From Rhizobium sp. BK399 (GTDB taxonomy: Bacteria; Pseudomonadota; Alphaproteobacteria; Rhizobiales; Rhizobiaceae), in contig NZ_JACIAH010000002.1 of assembly GCF_014194695.1 (NCBI RefSeq), forward strand, positions 186,001-250,000: 64,000 bases of DNA. The letters are read 5' to 3'. Position 1 is the stretch's first letter, and the number at the start of each line of letters is the position of its first letter. The notes below the pieces were generated by a model. That model worked only from the letters and a program-made list of their open reading frames with translations, was not told the DNA's origin and searched no databases. Position numbers and translations under genes: made by a program. Of the stretch, positions 54,587-64,000 are shown piece by piece.

Positions 54587-55447
54587 ATGAGGCCATATCT
54601 CGAAAAACTGATACAAGAACCGGAGAGCTCTCTTAGCCGCCTGAATAGGCGTCTGGACGATTCCATTCCCTTCCAGTGGCATCATCATCCCGAGTTCGAA
54701 TTGACCCTGACGCTGAACTCGCGAGGCCAGCGCTTCATTGGCGATCATGTCGGGGAGTATGACGATGGTGACCTCGTGCTGGTTGGTCCGAACCTGCCAC
54801 ACACATGGTCCTCGCGGGAGAAGATCGCTCCATCCGCGCCGCATGTAGCACTGGTTACGTGGTTTCATCCCGATTGGACGCAACGGCTGGCGCAGACCTC
54901 TGTCGAGCTCCGCGCCATCGAGGCCATGCTTGCCCGCGCCGATCGGGGGCTCCAGTTCAGCCACGGCGCCGCAATCGCGATTCGTCCGCTGTACGAAAGC
55001 CTGTTCGTTGCTGCGCCGACCGAACGCCTCTTCACCCTGCTCGCTATTCTGCACCAACTATCCGGGGATACATCATCGCAGCCGTTGGCAACGACATCGC
55101 CGCCGCGCGAAACAGCCGGCGAGAATCGCGAGCGGATCGATCGGCTGCTGAACCACATTCACATGAATTATGGCAGGCCCATCGCTCTTGCCGAACTCGC
55201 CGATATCGCGGCCCTCAGCCTTTCCGGGCTCCATCGGCTCTTCCTCAAACACACGGGCAAGACGATTTCCGACTACCTCATCCATATCAGGATTGGCGAT
55301 GCTTGCGCTCGCCTGTCGGGCACGACGCAGCCCATCGCTGTTGTCGCCGACGCGGCCGGCTATGGCTCGCTCGCGAACTTCAACAGGCAGTTCCGAGCGC
55401 TGAAAGGCATGACCCCACGGGATTATCGCGCTCTCTTCCAGCATTGA
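54587..55447 (+). CDS. AraC-family transcriptional regulator (cupin sensor)
   Basis: 286 residues. N-terminal cupin sensor (FQWHHHPEFELTLTLNSRGQ) and C-terminal double HTH: ALAELADIAALSLSGLHRLF and PIAVVADAAGYGSLANFNRQ, ending MTPRDYRALFQH. Divergent from the phytanoyl-CoA dioxygenase-type gene, which is its likely target. Confidence 0.9.
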   Translation: MRPYLEKLIQEPESSLSRLNRRLDDSIPFQWHHHPEFELTLTLNSRGQRFIGDHVGEYDDGDLVLVGPNLPHTWSSREKIAPSAPHVALVTWFHPDWTQRLAQTSVELRAIEAMLARADRGLQFSHGAAIAIRPLYESLFVAAPTERLFTLLAILHQLSGDTSSQPLATTSPPRETAGENRERIDRLLNHIHMNYGRPIALAELADIAALSLSGLHRLFLKHTGKTISDYLIHIRIGDACARLSGTTQPIAVVADAAGYGSLANFNRQFRALKGMTPRDYRALFQH

Positions 55448-55468
55448 TAATGCCGTAGCACCGCATTG

Positions 55469-56356
55469 CTATTCTGCCTTCATCTCGCGCCGCCGAAACA
55501 AGCCAAGGCCCAGGACTGCCGCGAGCACGCAGACAACGCCGGCGATCTGACGGAAATGCAAAGGCTCACCGAGCAGGACGAATGCCATCAAGAGCGCGGA
55601 GACCGGTGCGACTGCCGTGAAAAGCGAAGCTTCAATTCCGCTGACACGCTCCGCTCCCGCGTACCAGAGAACAAAGCCGGCAACGGTCGGCACAAGCGCG
55701 TAATAGATCACCGCCCACATTGCGCCCGCGGGAAATTCGCCCGGAACGCCCTCCGTCACCAAGGCCGCGACCATCGCCACAATAAATCCAAGTCCCGTCA
55801 TCACCGCCGACTGTGTCAGCGCCGGAACCTTTGTGCTGAGCTTCTTGTTGAGGAGAATGAATAGGCTTTCGCAGATGACGGCACCGAATACCAACATATT
55901 GCCAAACAGCGATCCCTCTCCAGCATCGGGCGAAATGGCGATAAAGAGAACTCCTGCCGTCGCCAACGCAATCGCCAGCACCATCGACGAATGTGGCCTC
56001 TCACGCAGGACGACAATGGAAAGCGCCCCGGCGACCACAGGCAGCGTTCCGATGATGACGCCGGCGTCGGCGGCAGCAGTCAACCTCAGGCCCGAAATCA
56101 GCAGGGTCGTGTAGCCAACGCTGCCCGCACCAGCCTGAACGAGGAGGATGATCCAATCGCGAGACGGTAGGCTTGGGAGGCGCATTCCGGTCAGGCGCAT
56201 CAACAGCAAAAAGAACGGGAAAGCAACGGCGAAGCGAAGGGCCGTCGCTGTGAACGGCGGCATGCCTGACGCAATGACGCGGCTTGCAACGACGGTGCTG
56301 CCAACCGTCATCATCGCCAACGTCAGATAGACATAACCCTGCAAGTGTCGCTGCAT
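55469..56356 (-). CDS. EamA/DMT-superfamily transporter
   Basis: 295 residues with ten predicted membrane helices: YLTLAMMTVGSTVVASRVIA, then LTAAADAGVIIGTLPVVAGA, and a second repeat with ALVPTVAGFVLWYAGAERVS. Exporter-type permease. It lies 69 nt downstream of an AraC regulator on the same strand and may be regulated by it. Confidence 0.88.
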   Translation of the reverse strand: MQRHLQGYVYLTLAMMTVGSTVVASRVIASGMPPFTATALRFAVAFPFFLLLMRLTGMRLPSLPSRDWIILLVQAGAGSVGYTTLLISGLRLTAAADAGVIIGTLPVVAGALSIVVLRERPHSSMVLAIALATAGVLFIAISPDAGEGSLFGNMLVFGAVICESLFILLNKKLSTKVPALTQSAVMTGLGFIVAMVAALVTEGVPGEFPAGAMWAVIYYALVPTVAGFVLWYAGAERVSGIEASLFTAVAPVSALLMAFVLLGEPLHFRQIAGVVCVLAAVLGLGLFRRREMKAE

Positions 56357-56425
56357 CGCCCTCTCCTGTTTGCGCAGAGGAAAGACGAAAACCGCCGGGC
56401 GATCTTGTATGAAATTGCAGTGCAG

Positions 56426-57226
56426 TCAGGCGACGGCGTTGGCATAGGTGCGCGGAGAGACCCCGTACTTCCGGACGAAAACGCGAGTCATGTGGCTTTG
56501 GTCGGCAAAGCCACTGGCAAGGGCCGCCTCCGCCAACGCTACACCGCCGGCGATCAGACGCCGGGCAAGATGGATGCGGCGCTGGACGAGATAGGCATGT
56601 GGCGTCATGCCGGTCGCCTTGGCAAAACCACGCAGCACCTGGAACCGGCTGAGCTGGCTGGCGCGGGCCAAGTCGGACAGAGAGATAGCCGCAGTCGGAT
56701 CGCAGTCAATTATCTCCTGCGCGATCCGGATGGCCCGCGGCGCCGCCTGCGCATCATTTGCGACGGCCTCCGACATCACATGTGCGATGAGTACGAGAAG
56801 AGCTTCCTCCCGCTGTAGCCGATGCTCGCCTGTACTTACCACGAGTGCAAACGCCGCCTCGAACTGCGCGGCGATCGTTTTGTCGTGCAGTACAGGGTGT
56901 TCTATCTCGACAGCAGATCGCCGTCCCTCCGTGATATCGGACACGTTGGTCGCGACTATCTCAGGATCGAAGTAGAGGATTCGCCAGGATCTCCCCTCGC
57001 CGATCGGCATGCCATCATGCACTTCGTTCGGATTGACGGTGATGATATCGCCGGCACCCGCCTCGACCATCCCCCGTCCGCTCAGAGATTTCTGTGCGCC
57101 CGACGAGACCAGCCCGATGCCAAACTGCTCGTGCGTGTGCCGTGCAAAACTCTGGCTGCTATCAGCAGCCACGGCCTCGACACCGGAAATTGCTGACTTG
57201 AACATGCGAAACTGACTGCGGGCCAT
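56426..57226 (-). CDS. AraC-family transcriptional regulator
   Basis: 266 residues from ATG 57226 (GGAGCGAATGC upstream). AraC-binding cupin at the N-terminus (ARHTHEQFGIGLVSSGAQKS, AGDIITVNPNEVHDGMPIGE). The C-terminal HTH pair is ISLSDLARASQLSRFQVLRG and ALAEAALASGFADQSHMTRV. Pattern of regulators that control neighbouring exporters of the EamA/LysE kind. Confidence 0.88.
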   Translation of the reverse strand: MARSQFRMFKSAISGVEAVAADSSQSFARHTHEQFGIGLVSSGAQKSLSGRGMVEAGAGDIITVNPNEVHDGMPIGEGRSWRILYFDPEIVATNVSDITEGRRSAVEIEHPVLHDKTIAAQFEAAFALVVSTGEHRLQREEALLVLIAHVMSEAVANDAQAAPRAIRIAQEIIDCDPTAAISLSDLARASQLSRFQVLRGFAKATGMTPHAYLVQRRIHLARRLIAGGVALAEAALASGFADQSHMTRVFVRKYGVSPRTYANAVA

Positions 57227-57338
57227 GCATTCGCTCCGGACGTGATGCCGCATAATGCCAGCCCAGGTTGCTCAAAACAATGCAAAGAAAATTCGCTGGG
57301 TTCAGGGTGTTACGGCAGCGATTGATCGGCTTGGCGGA

Positions 57339-57500
57339 TCAATGGATTGTGTCGAGAGAATCGCCGCCGCCGAGAATCACAAATACATCCTCAAGCGCTG
57401 CGACCAGGATGTCGGTGAGCTCGTCGCCACGGTTCTCGACAAAGGCGGCCTTCGTCGCCTCGTCCTGCAGTTCAAAGAAGCGCTCGATTTCGTTCGACAT
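57339..57500 (-). CDS. Very small acidic protein
   Basis: 53 residues from ATG 57500 with AAAGGACAATGAG upstream. Sequence is acidic and helical (ERFFELQDEATKAAFVENRG, DELTDILVAALEDVFVILGG). No known motif. It is a plausible short gene because of its ribosome site and composition, but it is unsupported by homology here. Confidence 0.5.
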   Translation of the reverse strand: MSNEIERFFELQDEATKAAFVENRGDELTDILVAALEDVFVILGGGDSLDTIH

Positions 57501-57603
57501 CTCATTGTCCTTTCCCGCGCCACCGACATGTGGCGATGAGACGAGGCTATTCCGGTTGTCTTGTGCCGAACTGGTGCCAGTTCTGTAGCGGCCTTTCCGG
57601 CAG

Positions 57604-58791
57604 CTAGAAGCTTGGAAGCCCACGACTCTTCCACTCGCTCTTCGGAACGGGATTTCCCACAGCAAAGCTGAAGGATTTAACCTTTGTCGCCCCGTCGTCC
57701 ACCTCGCAACGGAAGCTGACATCATACCACCGACCAGATGCCCGAAACGCATTGCTGGCTTGAAGGATCGTACCCTTCTTAAGACTGTAGGATGGCAGGA
57801 TTTCCGGTCGATATGCTGGAGATCCGTGTATCAACTGCTGCTTAAGCTCCGTGCTGCACAGTTCCGCCACGCGGGCACCGCGTGGCATATCTCCCATGGC
57901 GGTTCTTGCCACCGGATCGTTCGTCATACTCTGCGAAAACAGCGTCTTCGCCTCCGTCAATTCGACGGGCTTGTCCGCCTGGGCGGTTGCGGTCGCATCG
58001 GGCTTTGTTGCCTTGGGCGGCTTTGCAAGCTCGAAACTCGTTTTGGCTTCGTTCTCGGCTCCTGATGCAGGGCCGTTCTTCTCGGCATGACTATCCGCCA
58101 AGTCGATCTGGGGCAGTTCGACATCCTGCGGAACCGGAGTGGCAGGAGGCTCCTTGCTTTCGGGGGCCTTGGCCGCATCTGCCGTTTCCTCCGGCCTCGC
58201 CTGATCCTCCGGGGGTGCCGGTTTGGGCTCCGGTGAAAGCTTCGCCGTATCCGATTTCAGACCCGTGACGGATGCGTCTCCCTCGGTCGATTTTTTCGGT
58301 CCGGTATCCTTGTCGCCAAATTCCGTTACCGGGCGCAGCACCGGCATAGGCTGCCCCTTGCCGGCCGGTTCCTCGGACTCGGCATCCTTTGCAGCTGCTT
58401 CGGGCGGTTTCTCTTCCGGCGGCTTCTTTTCCGGCGCCTTTGCCTGTTCAGGCGGAGGCGGCGGTGGTGGTGGCGGAGGCGGTTGTTCGGCCTTTTCTTC
58501 CTTCGGCGGTTCCGCGGGCTTCTCGGTCGGTTTTTCCTCTGCCTTTTTCTCCTCCGGCTTTTTCTCCTCGGGCTTTGGCTGTTCCGGTACCTTCAGTTCG
58601 GGAGGTTTCTCCTCGGGTTTCTTTTCCTCCGGTGGAGGCACGAGGTCGACGCTGACTGTTTCTTCTTCCGGCTGAGGAGCAGGCAAAGGCAACTTCACGA
58701 GGAAGAAGGCGACGACGGCAACGTGCAAAAGCACCGAGGCGAAAATGCCCCAGCCGAATGCTCCCCATTTCTTTGTCGAAACCTGCTGCAT
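57604..58791 (-). CDS. Proline-rich TonB-like envelope protein with DUF930 domain
   Basis: 395 residues. One N-terminal membrane anchor (FGWGIFASVLLHVAVVAFFL), a long Pro/Glu/Lys-rich stalk (including EEKKPEEK repeats and an 11-proline run near residue 105), an acidic Ser/Ala/Pro linker, and a globular C-terminal domain of the DUF930 type (AELCSTELKQQLIHG, SGRWYDVSFRCEVDDGATKV). The stalk resembles TonB and could span the periplasm. Role of DUF930 is unknown. Confidence 0.8.
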   Translation of the reverse strand: MQQVSTKKWGAFGWGIFASVLLHVAVVAFFLVKLPLPAPQPEEETVSVDLVPPPEEKKPEEKPPELKVPEQPKPEEKKPEEKKAEEKPTEKPAEPPKEEKAEQPPPPPPPPPPPEQAKAPEKKPPEEKPPEAAAKDAESEEPAGKGQPMPVLRPVTEFGDKDTGPKKSTEGDASVTGLKSDTAKLSPEPKPAPPEDQARPEETADAAKAPESKEPPATPVPQDVELPQIDLADSHAEKNGPASGAENEAKTSFELAKPPKATKPDATATAQADKPVELTEAKTLFSQSMTNDPVARTAMGDMPRGARVAELCSTELKQQLIHGSPAYRPEILPSYSLKKGTILQASNAFRASGRWYDVSFRCEVDDGATKVKSFSFAVGNPVPKSEWKSRGLPSF

Positions 58792-58955
58792 GCCTGCGAA
58801 CGATGCCCTGCGCCACGCTACCGATGTGACCTTTTAAGAAGGCATCATCAAGCCGTAAAACAAAAAAGCCTCACGTACACGAGCACAACCGTGCGCGCAC
58901 GGCACATCGTCCACATGATTGCCAGCAATCGCCCTCTCCAAGAGGAACCGCAGAA

Positions 58956-59249
58956 CTATCCGAGCGAGCCTATGATCTCGCGATAGGCAGCCTCCGGAAA
59001 TGCCTTCAACGTCTTGGTGCGCACATTGCCCGCCATCCCGAGCGACAGACCGAAGCGCGCCATCACGGCATCGTCAGGCGCATCGCAGACGGCAACCATG
59101 TCGTGATCGCCCAAGGTCAGGAAGAACTGCTGGAACGAGCCACCCATATCACCGAGCAGCCTCTTGGCCGCGTCCAGGCGCTTTGCCGAGTCGCGAACAT
59201 TGCGAATGCCTTGATCCGTCCAGTTGATAAGCACGATGTAAGTGGTCAT
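58956..59249 (-). CDS. GYD domain protein
   Basis: 97 residues. YIVLINWTDQGIRNVRDSAK, GGSFQQFFLTLGDHDMVAVC and MAGNVRTKTLKAFPEAAYRE match the GYD family, a dimeric alpha/beta-barrel type domain of unknown function. It is downstream of rpoD, past an intrinsic terminator, so probably independent. Confidence 0.85.
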   Translation of the reverse strand: MTTYIVLINWTDQGIRNVRDSAKRLDAAKRLLGDMGGSFQQFFLTLGDHDMVAVCDAPDDAVMARFGLSLGMAGNVRTKTLKAFPEAAYREIIGSLG

Positions 59250-59397
59250 TGCGCACCTCCCGACGGAGGGTCTTGGTCTCGCAACAGGCTATGGCGACCC
59301 TCGCTCATGCGCTGTGGTCGGTCCCTTCCCCCGTGGCCGATACCTTACTCCTGTCCCCATTCGACAACAAGGAACACCGCAGCCAGCGAAAAGCAAA

Positions 59398-59418
59398 AGC
59401 CGGGCACAAGGCCCGGCT
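59398..59418 (-). terminator. Intrinsic terminator of rpoD
   Basis: AGCCGGGC (59398-59405) and GCCCGGCT (59411-59418) with a 5-nt loop. On the minus strand it is followed by TTTTGCTTTT, 30 nt after the rpoD stop. Confidence 0.85.
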
Positions 59419-59447
59419 CTCGGATGTTTCTTATCGAAGGTGGAAGC

Positions 59448-61499
59448 TTAGCTGTCCAGGAAGCTGCGGAGCTTTCTGGAGCGGCTCGGATGCTTCAGCT
59501 TGCGCAGCGCCTTCGCCTCGATCTGACGGATGCGTTCGCGGGTCACCGAGAACTGCTGGCCGACTTCCTCAAGCGTATGGTCGGTATTCATGCCGATGCC
59601 GAAGCGCATGCGCAGGACGCGTTCTTCGCGCGGCGTCAGCGATGCCAGAACTCGGGTGGTCGTCTCGCGCAGGTTCGCCTGGATGGCGGCGTCGATCGGC
59701 AGCAGCGCGTTCTTGTCCTCGATGAAATCGCCGAGGTGCGAATCTTCTTCGTCACCGACAGGCGTTTCGAGCGAGATCGGCTCCTTGGCGATCTTCAGGA
59801 CCTTGCGGACCTTTTCGAGCGGCATGGCAAGCTTTTCAGCCAGCTCTTCCGGGGTCGGCTCGCGACCGATCTCGTGCAGCATCTGGCGCGATGTACGGAC
59901 GATCTTGTTGATCGTTTCGATCATGTGCACCGGAATACGGATAGTGCGGGCCTGGTCGGCGATCGAGCGGGTAATCGCCTGACGAATCCACCACGTCGCG
60001 TAGGTCGAGAACTTGTAGCCGCGACGGTATTCGAACTTGTCGACCGCCTTCATCAGGCCGATGTTGCCTTCCTGAATGAGGTCGAGGAACTGCAGACCGC
60101 GGTTCGTGTACTTCTTGGCAATGGAGATAACGAGACGAAGGTTCGCCTCGACCATTTCCTTCTTGGCGATGCGCGCCTCGCGCTCGCCCTTCTGCACCAT
60201 GTGCACGATGCGGCGGAATTCCGAAATCGAGATACCGGTTTCCGTTGCGAGGTTCTGGATCTCCTGGCGGATGTCGCGGATCGTGGTGTTTTCGCCCTTG
60301 GCGAATTCCTTCCAGCCGCGCGCCGCCAGATTGCCGATCGACTTCATCCAGTTCGGATCGAGCTCGGCGCCCTGGTACTGTTCGAGGAACGAGTCGCGCT
60401 TGACGCCGTAGGATTCAGCCAGACGCAGCAGGCGACCTTCGTTCTGAACGAGGCGCTTGTTGATGTCGTAGAGCTGCTCGACGAGCGCGTCGATGCGGTT
60501 CTGGTTCAGCGACAGAGACTTGACGGCCTTGATGAGCTCATCCTTGAGCTCCTTGTAGCGACGCTCCTGGGCGGAAGACAGCGTGCCGGTGGCGGCAAGC
60601 CGCTGCTCGACCTGCTGGTCCTGAAGCTTGCGCAGCTTCTTGTAAGTCTCGGCGATGATGTCGAGCGTTTCCATGACCTGCGGGCGCAGTTCCGCTTCCA
60701 TGGCGGCCAGCGACAGGTTGGACTCGTCTTCGTCTTCTTCTTCCTCTTCCGGAGGCAGGCCCTCGCCGCCGACATTGGTGATGTCGTCGTCGCCGGAACG
60801 GACGCGGCGCGTCTTTTCCTTCTCTTCGGCCGCCTTGCGGTCGGCCTCAATCTTCTCGGGGCTCTGGAACTGCGGTGCAGCCTTCGCTTCCGGACCGGAA
60901 TAGGTCGTTTCGAGGTCGATGATCTCGCGAAGCAGCGTCGTGCCTTCGTTGAGTTCGTCGCGCCAGATGATCAGCGCCTGGAATGTTAGCGGGCTCTCAC
61001 AGAGACCACCGATCATCGTTTCGCGGCCGGCCTCGATACGCTTGGCGATCGCAATTTCGCCTTCACGCGACAGAAGCTCCACCGAGCCCATTTCGCGCAG
61101 ATACATACGAACCGGATCGTCGGTGCGATCGGTCGGTTCCTTCTTCTTGGCGGTAGCAAGGGCGGTGCCGCCGGAAGGCGCGAGTTCGCCGCCTTCGCTC
61201 TCATCGTCGGAGCCGGAATCATCGTCGTCGCTGCTGGCAGTGGCTTCCTCGGCTTCTTCGTCCTCAATGACGTTGATGCCCATATCCGACAGCATCGACA
61301 TCGTGTCTTCGATCTGCTCGGAGGTTACCTCTTCGGACGGCAGGACGGCGTTAAGCTCGTCCATCGTCACATAGCCGCGCTTCTTCGCGGCCTTGATCAT
61401 CTTCTTGACCGCGTCATCGGAAAGATCAAGAAGAGGGCCGTCGGTGCCGCCGTCGCGTTCGACTTCCGCTTCTTCGTTCTCTTTGACCTTGGTTGCCAT
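59448..61499 (-). CDS. rpoD: RNA polymerase primary sigma factor
   Basis: 683 residues. Region 1.1 and an acidic stretch (about residues 80-105) at the N-terminus; a large non-conserved insert; then the essential region 2 ([60 protein letters not shown]), region 3, and region 4.2 ([20 protein letters not shown]). The length is that of alphaproteobacterial housekeeping SigA/RpoD. Its presence shows this is chromosomal DNA. Confidence 0.97.
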   Translation of the reverse strand: MATKVKENEEAEVERDGGTDGPLLDLSDDAVKKMIKAAKKRGYVTMDELNAVLPSEEVTSEQIEDTMSMLSDMGINVIEDEEAEEATASSDDDDSGSDDESEGGELAPSGGTALATAKKKEPTDRTDDPVRMYLREMGSVELLSREGEIAIAKRIEAGRETMIGGLCESPLTFQALIIWRDELNEGTTLLREIIDLETTYSGPEAKAAPQFQSPEKIEADRKAAEEKEKTRRVRSGDDDITNVGGEGLPPEEEEEDEDESNLSLAAMEAELRPQVMETLDIIAETYKKLRKLQDQQVEQRLAATGTLSSAQERRYKELKDELIKAVKSLSLNQNRIDALVEQLYDINKRLVQNEGRLLRLAESYGVKRDSFLEQYQGAELDPNWMKSIGNLAARGWKEFAKGENTTIRDIRQEIQNLATETGISISEFRRIVHMVQKGEREARIAKKEMVEANLRLVISIAKKYTNRGLQFLDLIQEGNIGLMKAVDKFEYRRGYKFSTYATWWIRQAITRSIADQARTIRIPVHMIETINKIVRTSRQMLHEIGREPTPEELAEKLAMPLEKVRKVLKIAKEPISLETPVGDEEDSHLGDFIEDKNALLPIDAAIQANLRETTTRVLASLTPREERVLRMRFGIGMNTDHTLEEVGQQFSVTRERIRQIEAKALRKLKHPSRSRKLRSFLDS

Positions 61500-61954
61500 T
61501 TATGTCGTCGCCTTCCTGACGCTATTCAAACTCGCCGCAGTGAACGGCCGCACGCAGCCGATACGCCGCAAACGACCGTCTCGAATCACCAACTCTCACC
61601 TAACGGGATGAGATTTAATGCCTGATTAACCACGATTGCCGGCGCCGGACGACAGAGCTTAAAAGTCATCGAATGTCCGGCCATGGTTGTGCGATCCGCC
61701 CTTGACCCAGTTCACCGCTTTCCAAGTCGAACGGTGATTCCCATATTTTTTGTTCTCGTCAAGCTTTTCCAGAAAAAAAGCCTCAGAAAACCCGGAAAAA
61801 GCCTTATCCACAGGCCCGGAACCGCTCAAGCGATTGCCAAGCATAGATAGGATGTCACCGCAAGAAGACAAGAGCAGCCAACATTCTTCTTGAACGGCAA
61901 AGTTGCCCCAAGATTCGTCATGCCCGCCGCTAGTTGTTTGCGCCACGCCAAAGC
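61500..61954. other. Upstream region of rpoD
   Basis: 455 nt. Contains no supported gene. Several A-rich and T-rich short inverted repeats near 61.74-61.82 kb could form hairpins, but none is convincing as a terminator. The rpoD promoter or promoters must be here. Confidence 0.4.
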
Positions 61955-62302
61955 TTAGTGAGACTGCCCATCCCAATGTTGAATCTCAAGACTTGCCAGA
62001 TCGACCACGGGAATGCAGCGGACGTTGATGCAGGCCATCTCGGCGCCATTCGGCATTTGCGCTTCCGCGAAGGGAGCGATGCCGCACGTGCCGCAGAAGC
62101 GGTGTTGGATCGTATGCGTGTTGAACGTATAGGTCGACAGGTCCTCGCGCGGCGTTTTCAGCGTGAACTTGTCGCGCGGCACGAAGGCCAACAGTCCCCC
62201 ACGCCGTCGGCAAAGCGAACAATTGCAGTCGAGGGCGGAGGTCAACTCCCCCTCCACTTCAAATTCGATCTTACCGCAATGGCAGCTTCCTTCGTAGAGC
62301 AT
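61955..62302 (-). CDS. GFA (glutathione-dependent formaldehyde-activating) family protein
   Basis: 115 residues. Zinc-binding cysteine pattern of the GFA fold: SCHCGKIEFEVEG, CNCSLCRRRG and FCGTCGIAPF. Few members are true formaldehyde-activating enzymes, so the activity is undefined. It follows tdh after 9 nt and may be the last gene of a kbl-tdh operon. Confidence 0.88.
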   Translation of the reverse strand: MLYEGSCHCGKIEFEVEGELTSALDCNCSLCRRRGGLLAFVPRDKFTLKTPREDLSTYTFNTHTIQHRFCGTCGIAPFAEAQMPNGAEMACINVRCIPVVDLASLEIQHWDGQSH

Positions 62303-62311
62303 CGAACCTCC

Positions 62312-63349
62312 TCAATTCCAATCCATAACCACCTTGCCGGAGTTGCCGGAGCGCATCGCCTCGAACCCCTCCCGGAAGTCATCAATTCCGATCCGGTGCG
62401 TGATGACGGGCGACAAATCCAGCCCGCCCTGCACGAAAGCGATCATCTTGTACCAGGTCTCGAACATCTCGCGGCCGTAGATGCCCTTCAGGTTAAGCAT
62501 CTTGAAGATGACTTTGTTCCAGTCGATCTCGAAGCCGGCGGGCGCAATGCCGAGGATGGCGATCTTGCCACCATTGTTCATCTTGTCGATCATGTCGCGG
62601 AAGGCCGGTGCGGCTCCCGACATCTCCAAGCCGACATCGAAGCCCTCGGTCATTCCGATCGACTTCATCACGTCGGTGAGGTTCTCCTTTGATGCGTCGA
62701 CGACATAGTCGATGCCGAGCTTGCGGGCGAGATCCAGCCGATGCGGATTGATGTCTGTAATGACCACCTTGCGGGCGCCCGAACGCTTGGCGACCAGCGC
62801 GCCCATGATGCCGATCGGCCCCGCCCCGGTAACCAGGACATCCTCACCGACGAGGTCGAAGGAAAGGGCCGTGTGGACGGCATTCCCGAACGGATCGAAG
62901 ATCGCGGCGATCTCATCCGGAATGTCGTCCGGGATCGGCACGACGTTCGCTTCCGGAATACAGACGAACTCTCCGAAGGAACCGGGACGGTTGACGCCGA
63001 CTCCGAGGGTGTTGCGGCAGAGATGTCCCCTGCCTGCGCGGCAGTTGCGGCACTTGCCGCAGACGATATGTCCCTCGCCGGAGACGCGCTCGCCCACACG
63101 ATATTTCGTTACCGCAGAGCCGATCTGAGCGATCTCGCCGCAGAATTCGTGGCCGACGACCATCGGCACCGGAATGGTCTTCTGCGCCCACTGATCCCAG
63201 TTCCAGATATGGACATCCGTGCCGCAGATCGCTGACTTTTTCACCTTGATCAGCACGTCGTTCGGCCCGACTTCGGGAACCGGGACATGCTCCATCCAAA
63301 GCCCGACCTCCGGCTTCGCCTTCACCAGCGCCTTCATCATATTCGACAT
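62312..63349 (-). CDS. tdh: L-threonine 3-dehydrogenase
   Basis: 345 residues. Catalytic zinc: [13 protein letters not shown] and GHEF(CGE); structural zinc loop [15 protein letters not shown]; Rossmann [27 protein letters not shown]. It oxidises threonine to 2-amino-3-ketobutyrate with NAD+, which Kbl then cleaves to glycine and acetyl-CoA. It lies 21 nt after kbl. Confidence 0.95.
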   Translation of the reverse strand: MSNMMKALVKAKPEVGLWMEHVPVPEVGPNDVLIKVKKSAICGTDVHIWNWDQWAQKTIPVPMVVGHEFCGEIAQIGSAVTKYRVGERVSGEGHIVCGKCRNCRAGRGHLCRNTLGVGVNRPGSFGEFVCIPEANVVPIPDDIPDEIAAIFDPFGNAVHTALSFDLVGEDVLVTGAGPIGIMGALVAKRSGARKVVITDINPHRLDLARKLGIDYVVDASKENLTDVMKSIGMTEGFDVGLEMSGAAPAFRDMIDKMNNGGKIAILGIAPAGFEIDWNKVIFKMLNLKGIYGREMFETWYKMIAFVQGGLDLSPVITHRIGIDDFREGFEAMRSGNSGKVVMDWN

Positions 63350-63370
63350 GATCTTACTCTCCGAAACCCT

Positions 63371-64000
63371 TCAAATGACTCCAAGTTCACGACCGGCCTC
63401 GGCAAATGCCGCGATCGTCCGCTCGACATCCGCGCGTGAATGTGCGGCCGACATCTGCGTGCGGATGCGCGCCTGTCCCTTCGGCACGACAGGGAAGGAG
63501 AAGCCGATCACATAGACGCCCTTCTTCAACATCAGTGCCGCCATATCCTGAGCCAGCTTGGCGTCGCCAAGCATGACAGGAATGATCGGATGCCCCTCAC
63601 CAGCCAGCGTAAAGCCAAGCTTCGTCATTTCGGAGCGGAACAGTGCCGCATTGGCCGCCAACCTTTCGCGCAGCGCATCGCCGTTCTCGATGAGATCGAA
63701 GACCTTCAGTGACGCAGCAGCAATGACCGGCGCCAGCGTGTTCGAGAACAGATAGGGTCGCGACCGCTGCCTCAACCAGTCGATGGTTTCGGCCTTTGCC
63801 GAGGTATAGCCGCCGGAAGCCCCCCCAAGCGCCTTCCCGAGCGTGCCGGTGATGATGTCGATCCGCCCCTCGACACCGCAATGCTCTGGAGAGCCACGTC
63901 CATGCTTGCCGACGAAGCCAACGGCGTGGCTATCATCGACCATGACCATCGCGCCATACTTCTCGGCGAGGTCGCAGACGCCCTGCAGGTTGGCGATGAT
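63371..64000 (-). CDS. kbl: 2-amino-3-ketobutyrate CoA ligase, C-terminal part (cut by window edge)
   Basis: The open frame runs off the right edge; 209 C-terminal residues are visible (full family length is about 395). They include [20 protein letters not shown] with the PLP-binding Asp and His, and [17 protein letters not shown] with the PLP lysine, then [15 protein letters not shown]. An alpha-oxoamine synthase, coupled with Tdh in threonine degradation. Confidence 0.94.
   Translation of the reverse strand: MIANLQGVCDLAEKYGAMVMVDDSHAVGFVGKHGRGSPEHCGVEGRIDIITGTLGKALGGASGGYTSAKAETIDWLRQRSRPYLFSNTLAPVIAAASLKVFDLIENGDALRERLAANAALFRSEMTKLGFTLAGEGHPIIPVMLGDAKLAQDMAALMLKKGVYVIGFSFPVVPKGQARIRTQMSAAHSRADVERTIAAFAEAGRELGVI

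Noticed and set aside
58440..58680. Short repeats in the DNA of the proline-rich gene that could look like a repeat array
   Set aside because: They are codon repeats for Pro, Glu and Lys in a protein stalk, not spaced direct repeats; no CRISPR array is present in the window.
58889..58902. 14-bp palindrome CCGTGCGCGCACGG
   Set aside because: It is GC-rich and alternating, which is frequent by chance in this genome, and has no clear position relative to a promoter.
59103..60989. 628-codon open frame antisense to rpoD
   Set aside because: rpoD is certain on the other strand; the frame has biased His/Arg/Leu composition and no motif.

Overview
The window looks like a stretch of Rhizobiaceae (Ensifer/Sinorhizobium or Rhizobium-type) chromosome. 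The evidence is a 683-residue housekeeping sigma factor rpoD next to tdh-kbl, a complete thuR-thuEFGKAB trehalose/disaccharide locus, fnrN-hemN with perfect anaeroboxes, a Porin_2-type porin, Ku plus a three-domain LigD, many small rhizobial secreted proteins, and high GC throughout. I saw no rRNA, tRNA, IS element or CRISPR array. The right edge cuts kbl. The left edge cuts what is probably a replication gene of a mobile element.

Layout. 1-8.6 kb is a mobile island of phage-satellite character. It has the tail of a possible Toprim primase, an AAA_25/RepA-like helicase, an iteron-rich origin-like region with a 19-bp perfect inverted repeat, two small genes, a more A+T-rich divergent pair (AlbA_2/Schlafen-type ATPase and KAP-family P-loop NTPase, probably defence cargo), an AlpA/excisionase-like HTH protein, and a compact overlapping operon with an HK97-type major capsid protein. 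No terminase, portal, tail or integrase is visible in the window. 8.6-14.2 kb is a loosely packed region: an SDR oxidoreductase, four very small genes (two of them paralogues), a zinc alcohol dehydrogenase, an unexplained structured intergenic repeat, and a secreted Cys-rich (GLG1-type repeat) protein. 14.4-20.3 kb holds an RND efflux pump (adaptor plus transporter) facing a DUF2092 secreted protein and a small secreted partner.

20.4-26.6 kb is a DNA-repair cluster: topoisomerase IB, Ku, LigD, a second Ku and two small accessory proteins. 26.9-34.5 kb is thuR and the thuEFGKAB operon with a duplicated 19-bp LacI-type operator. ThuE-F-G-K import the disaccharide; ThuA and ThuB oxidise it to 3-keto derivatives. 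34.5-45.0 kb is an aminotransferase and the low-oxygen module. FnrN acts on anaeroboxes in front of hemN and in front of a GbsR-like regulator plus cydDCABX (bd-type quinol oxidase, its assembly ABC exporter and the 36-residue CydX subunit).

45-59 kb carries single-gene housekeeping and stress functions: free methionine sulfoxide reductase, NUDIX hydrolase, two EamA transporters, paired small secreted proteins, YjbQ family, DUF1428/VOC pair, LysR, porin, DUF427, phytanoyl-CoA dioxygenase with a divergent AraC regulator, a second AraC regulator, and a proline-rich TonB-like DUF930 protein. 59-64 kb holds a GYD protein, rpoD, a GFA-family zinc protein, and tdh-kbl for threonine to glycine conversion.

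The most unusual parts are the island at 1-8.6 kb (iteron origin, KAP/AlbA_2 pair, orphan capsid) and the structured repeats at 13.3-13.6 kb between two converging genes.
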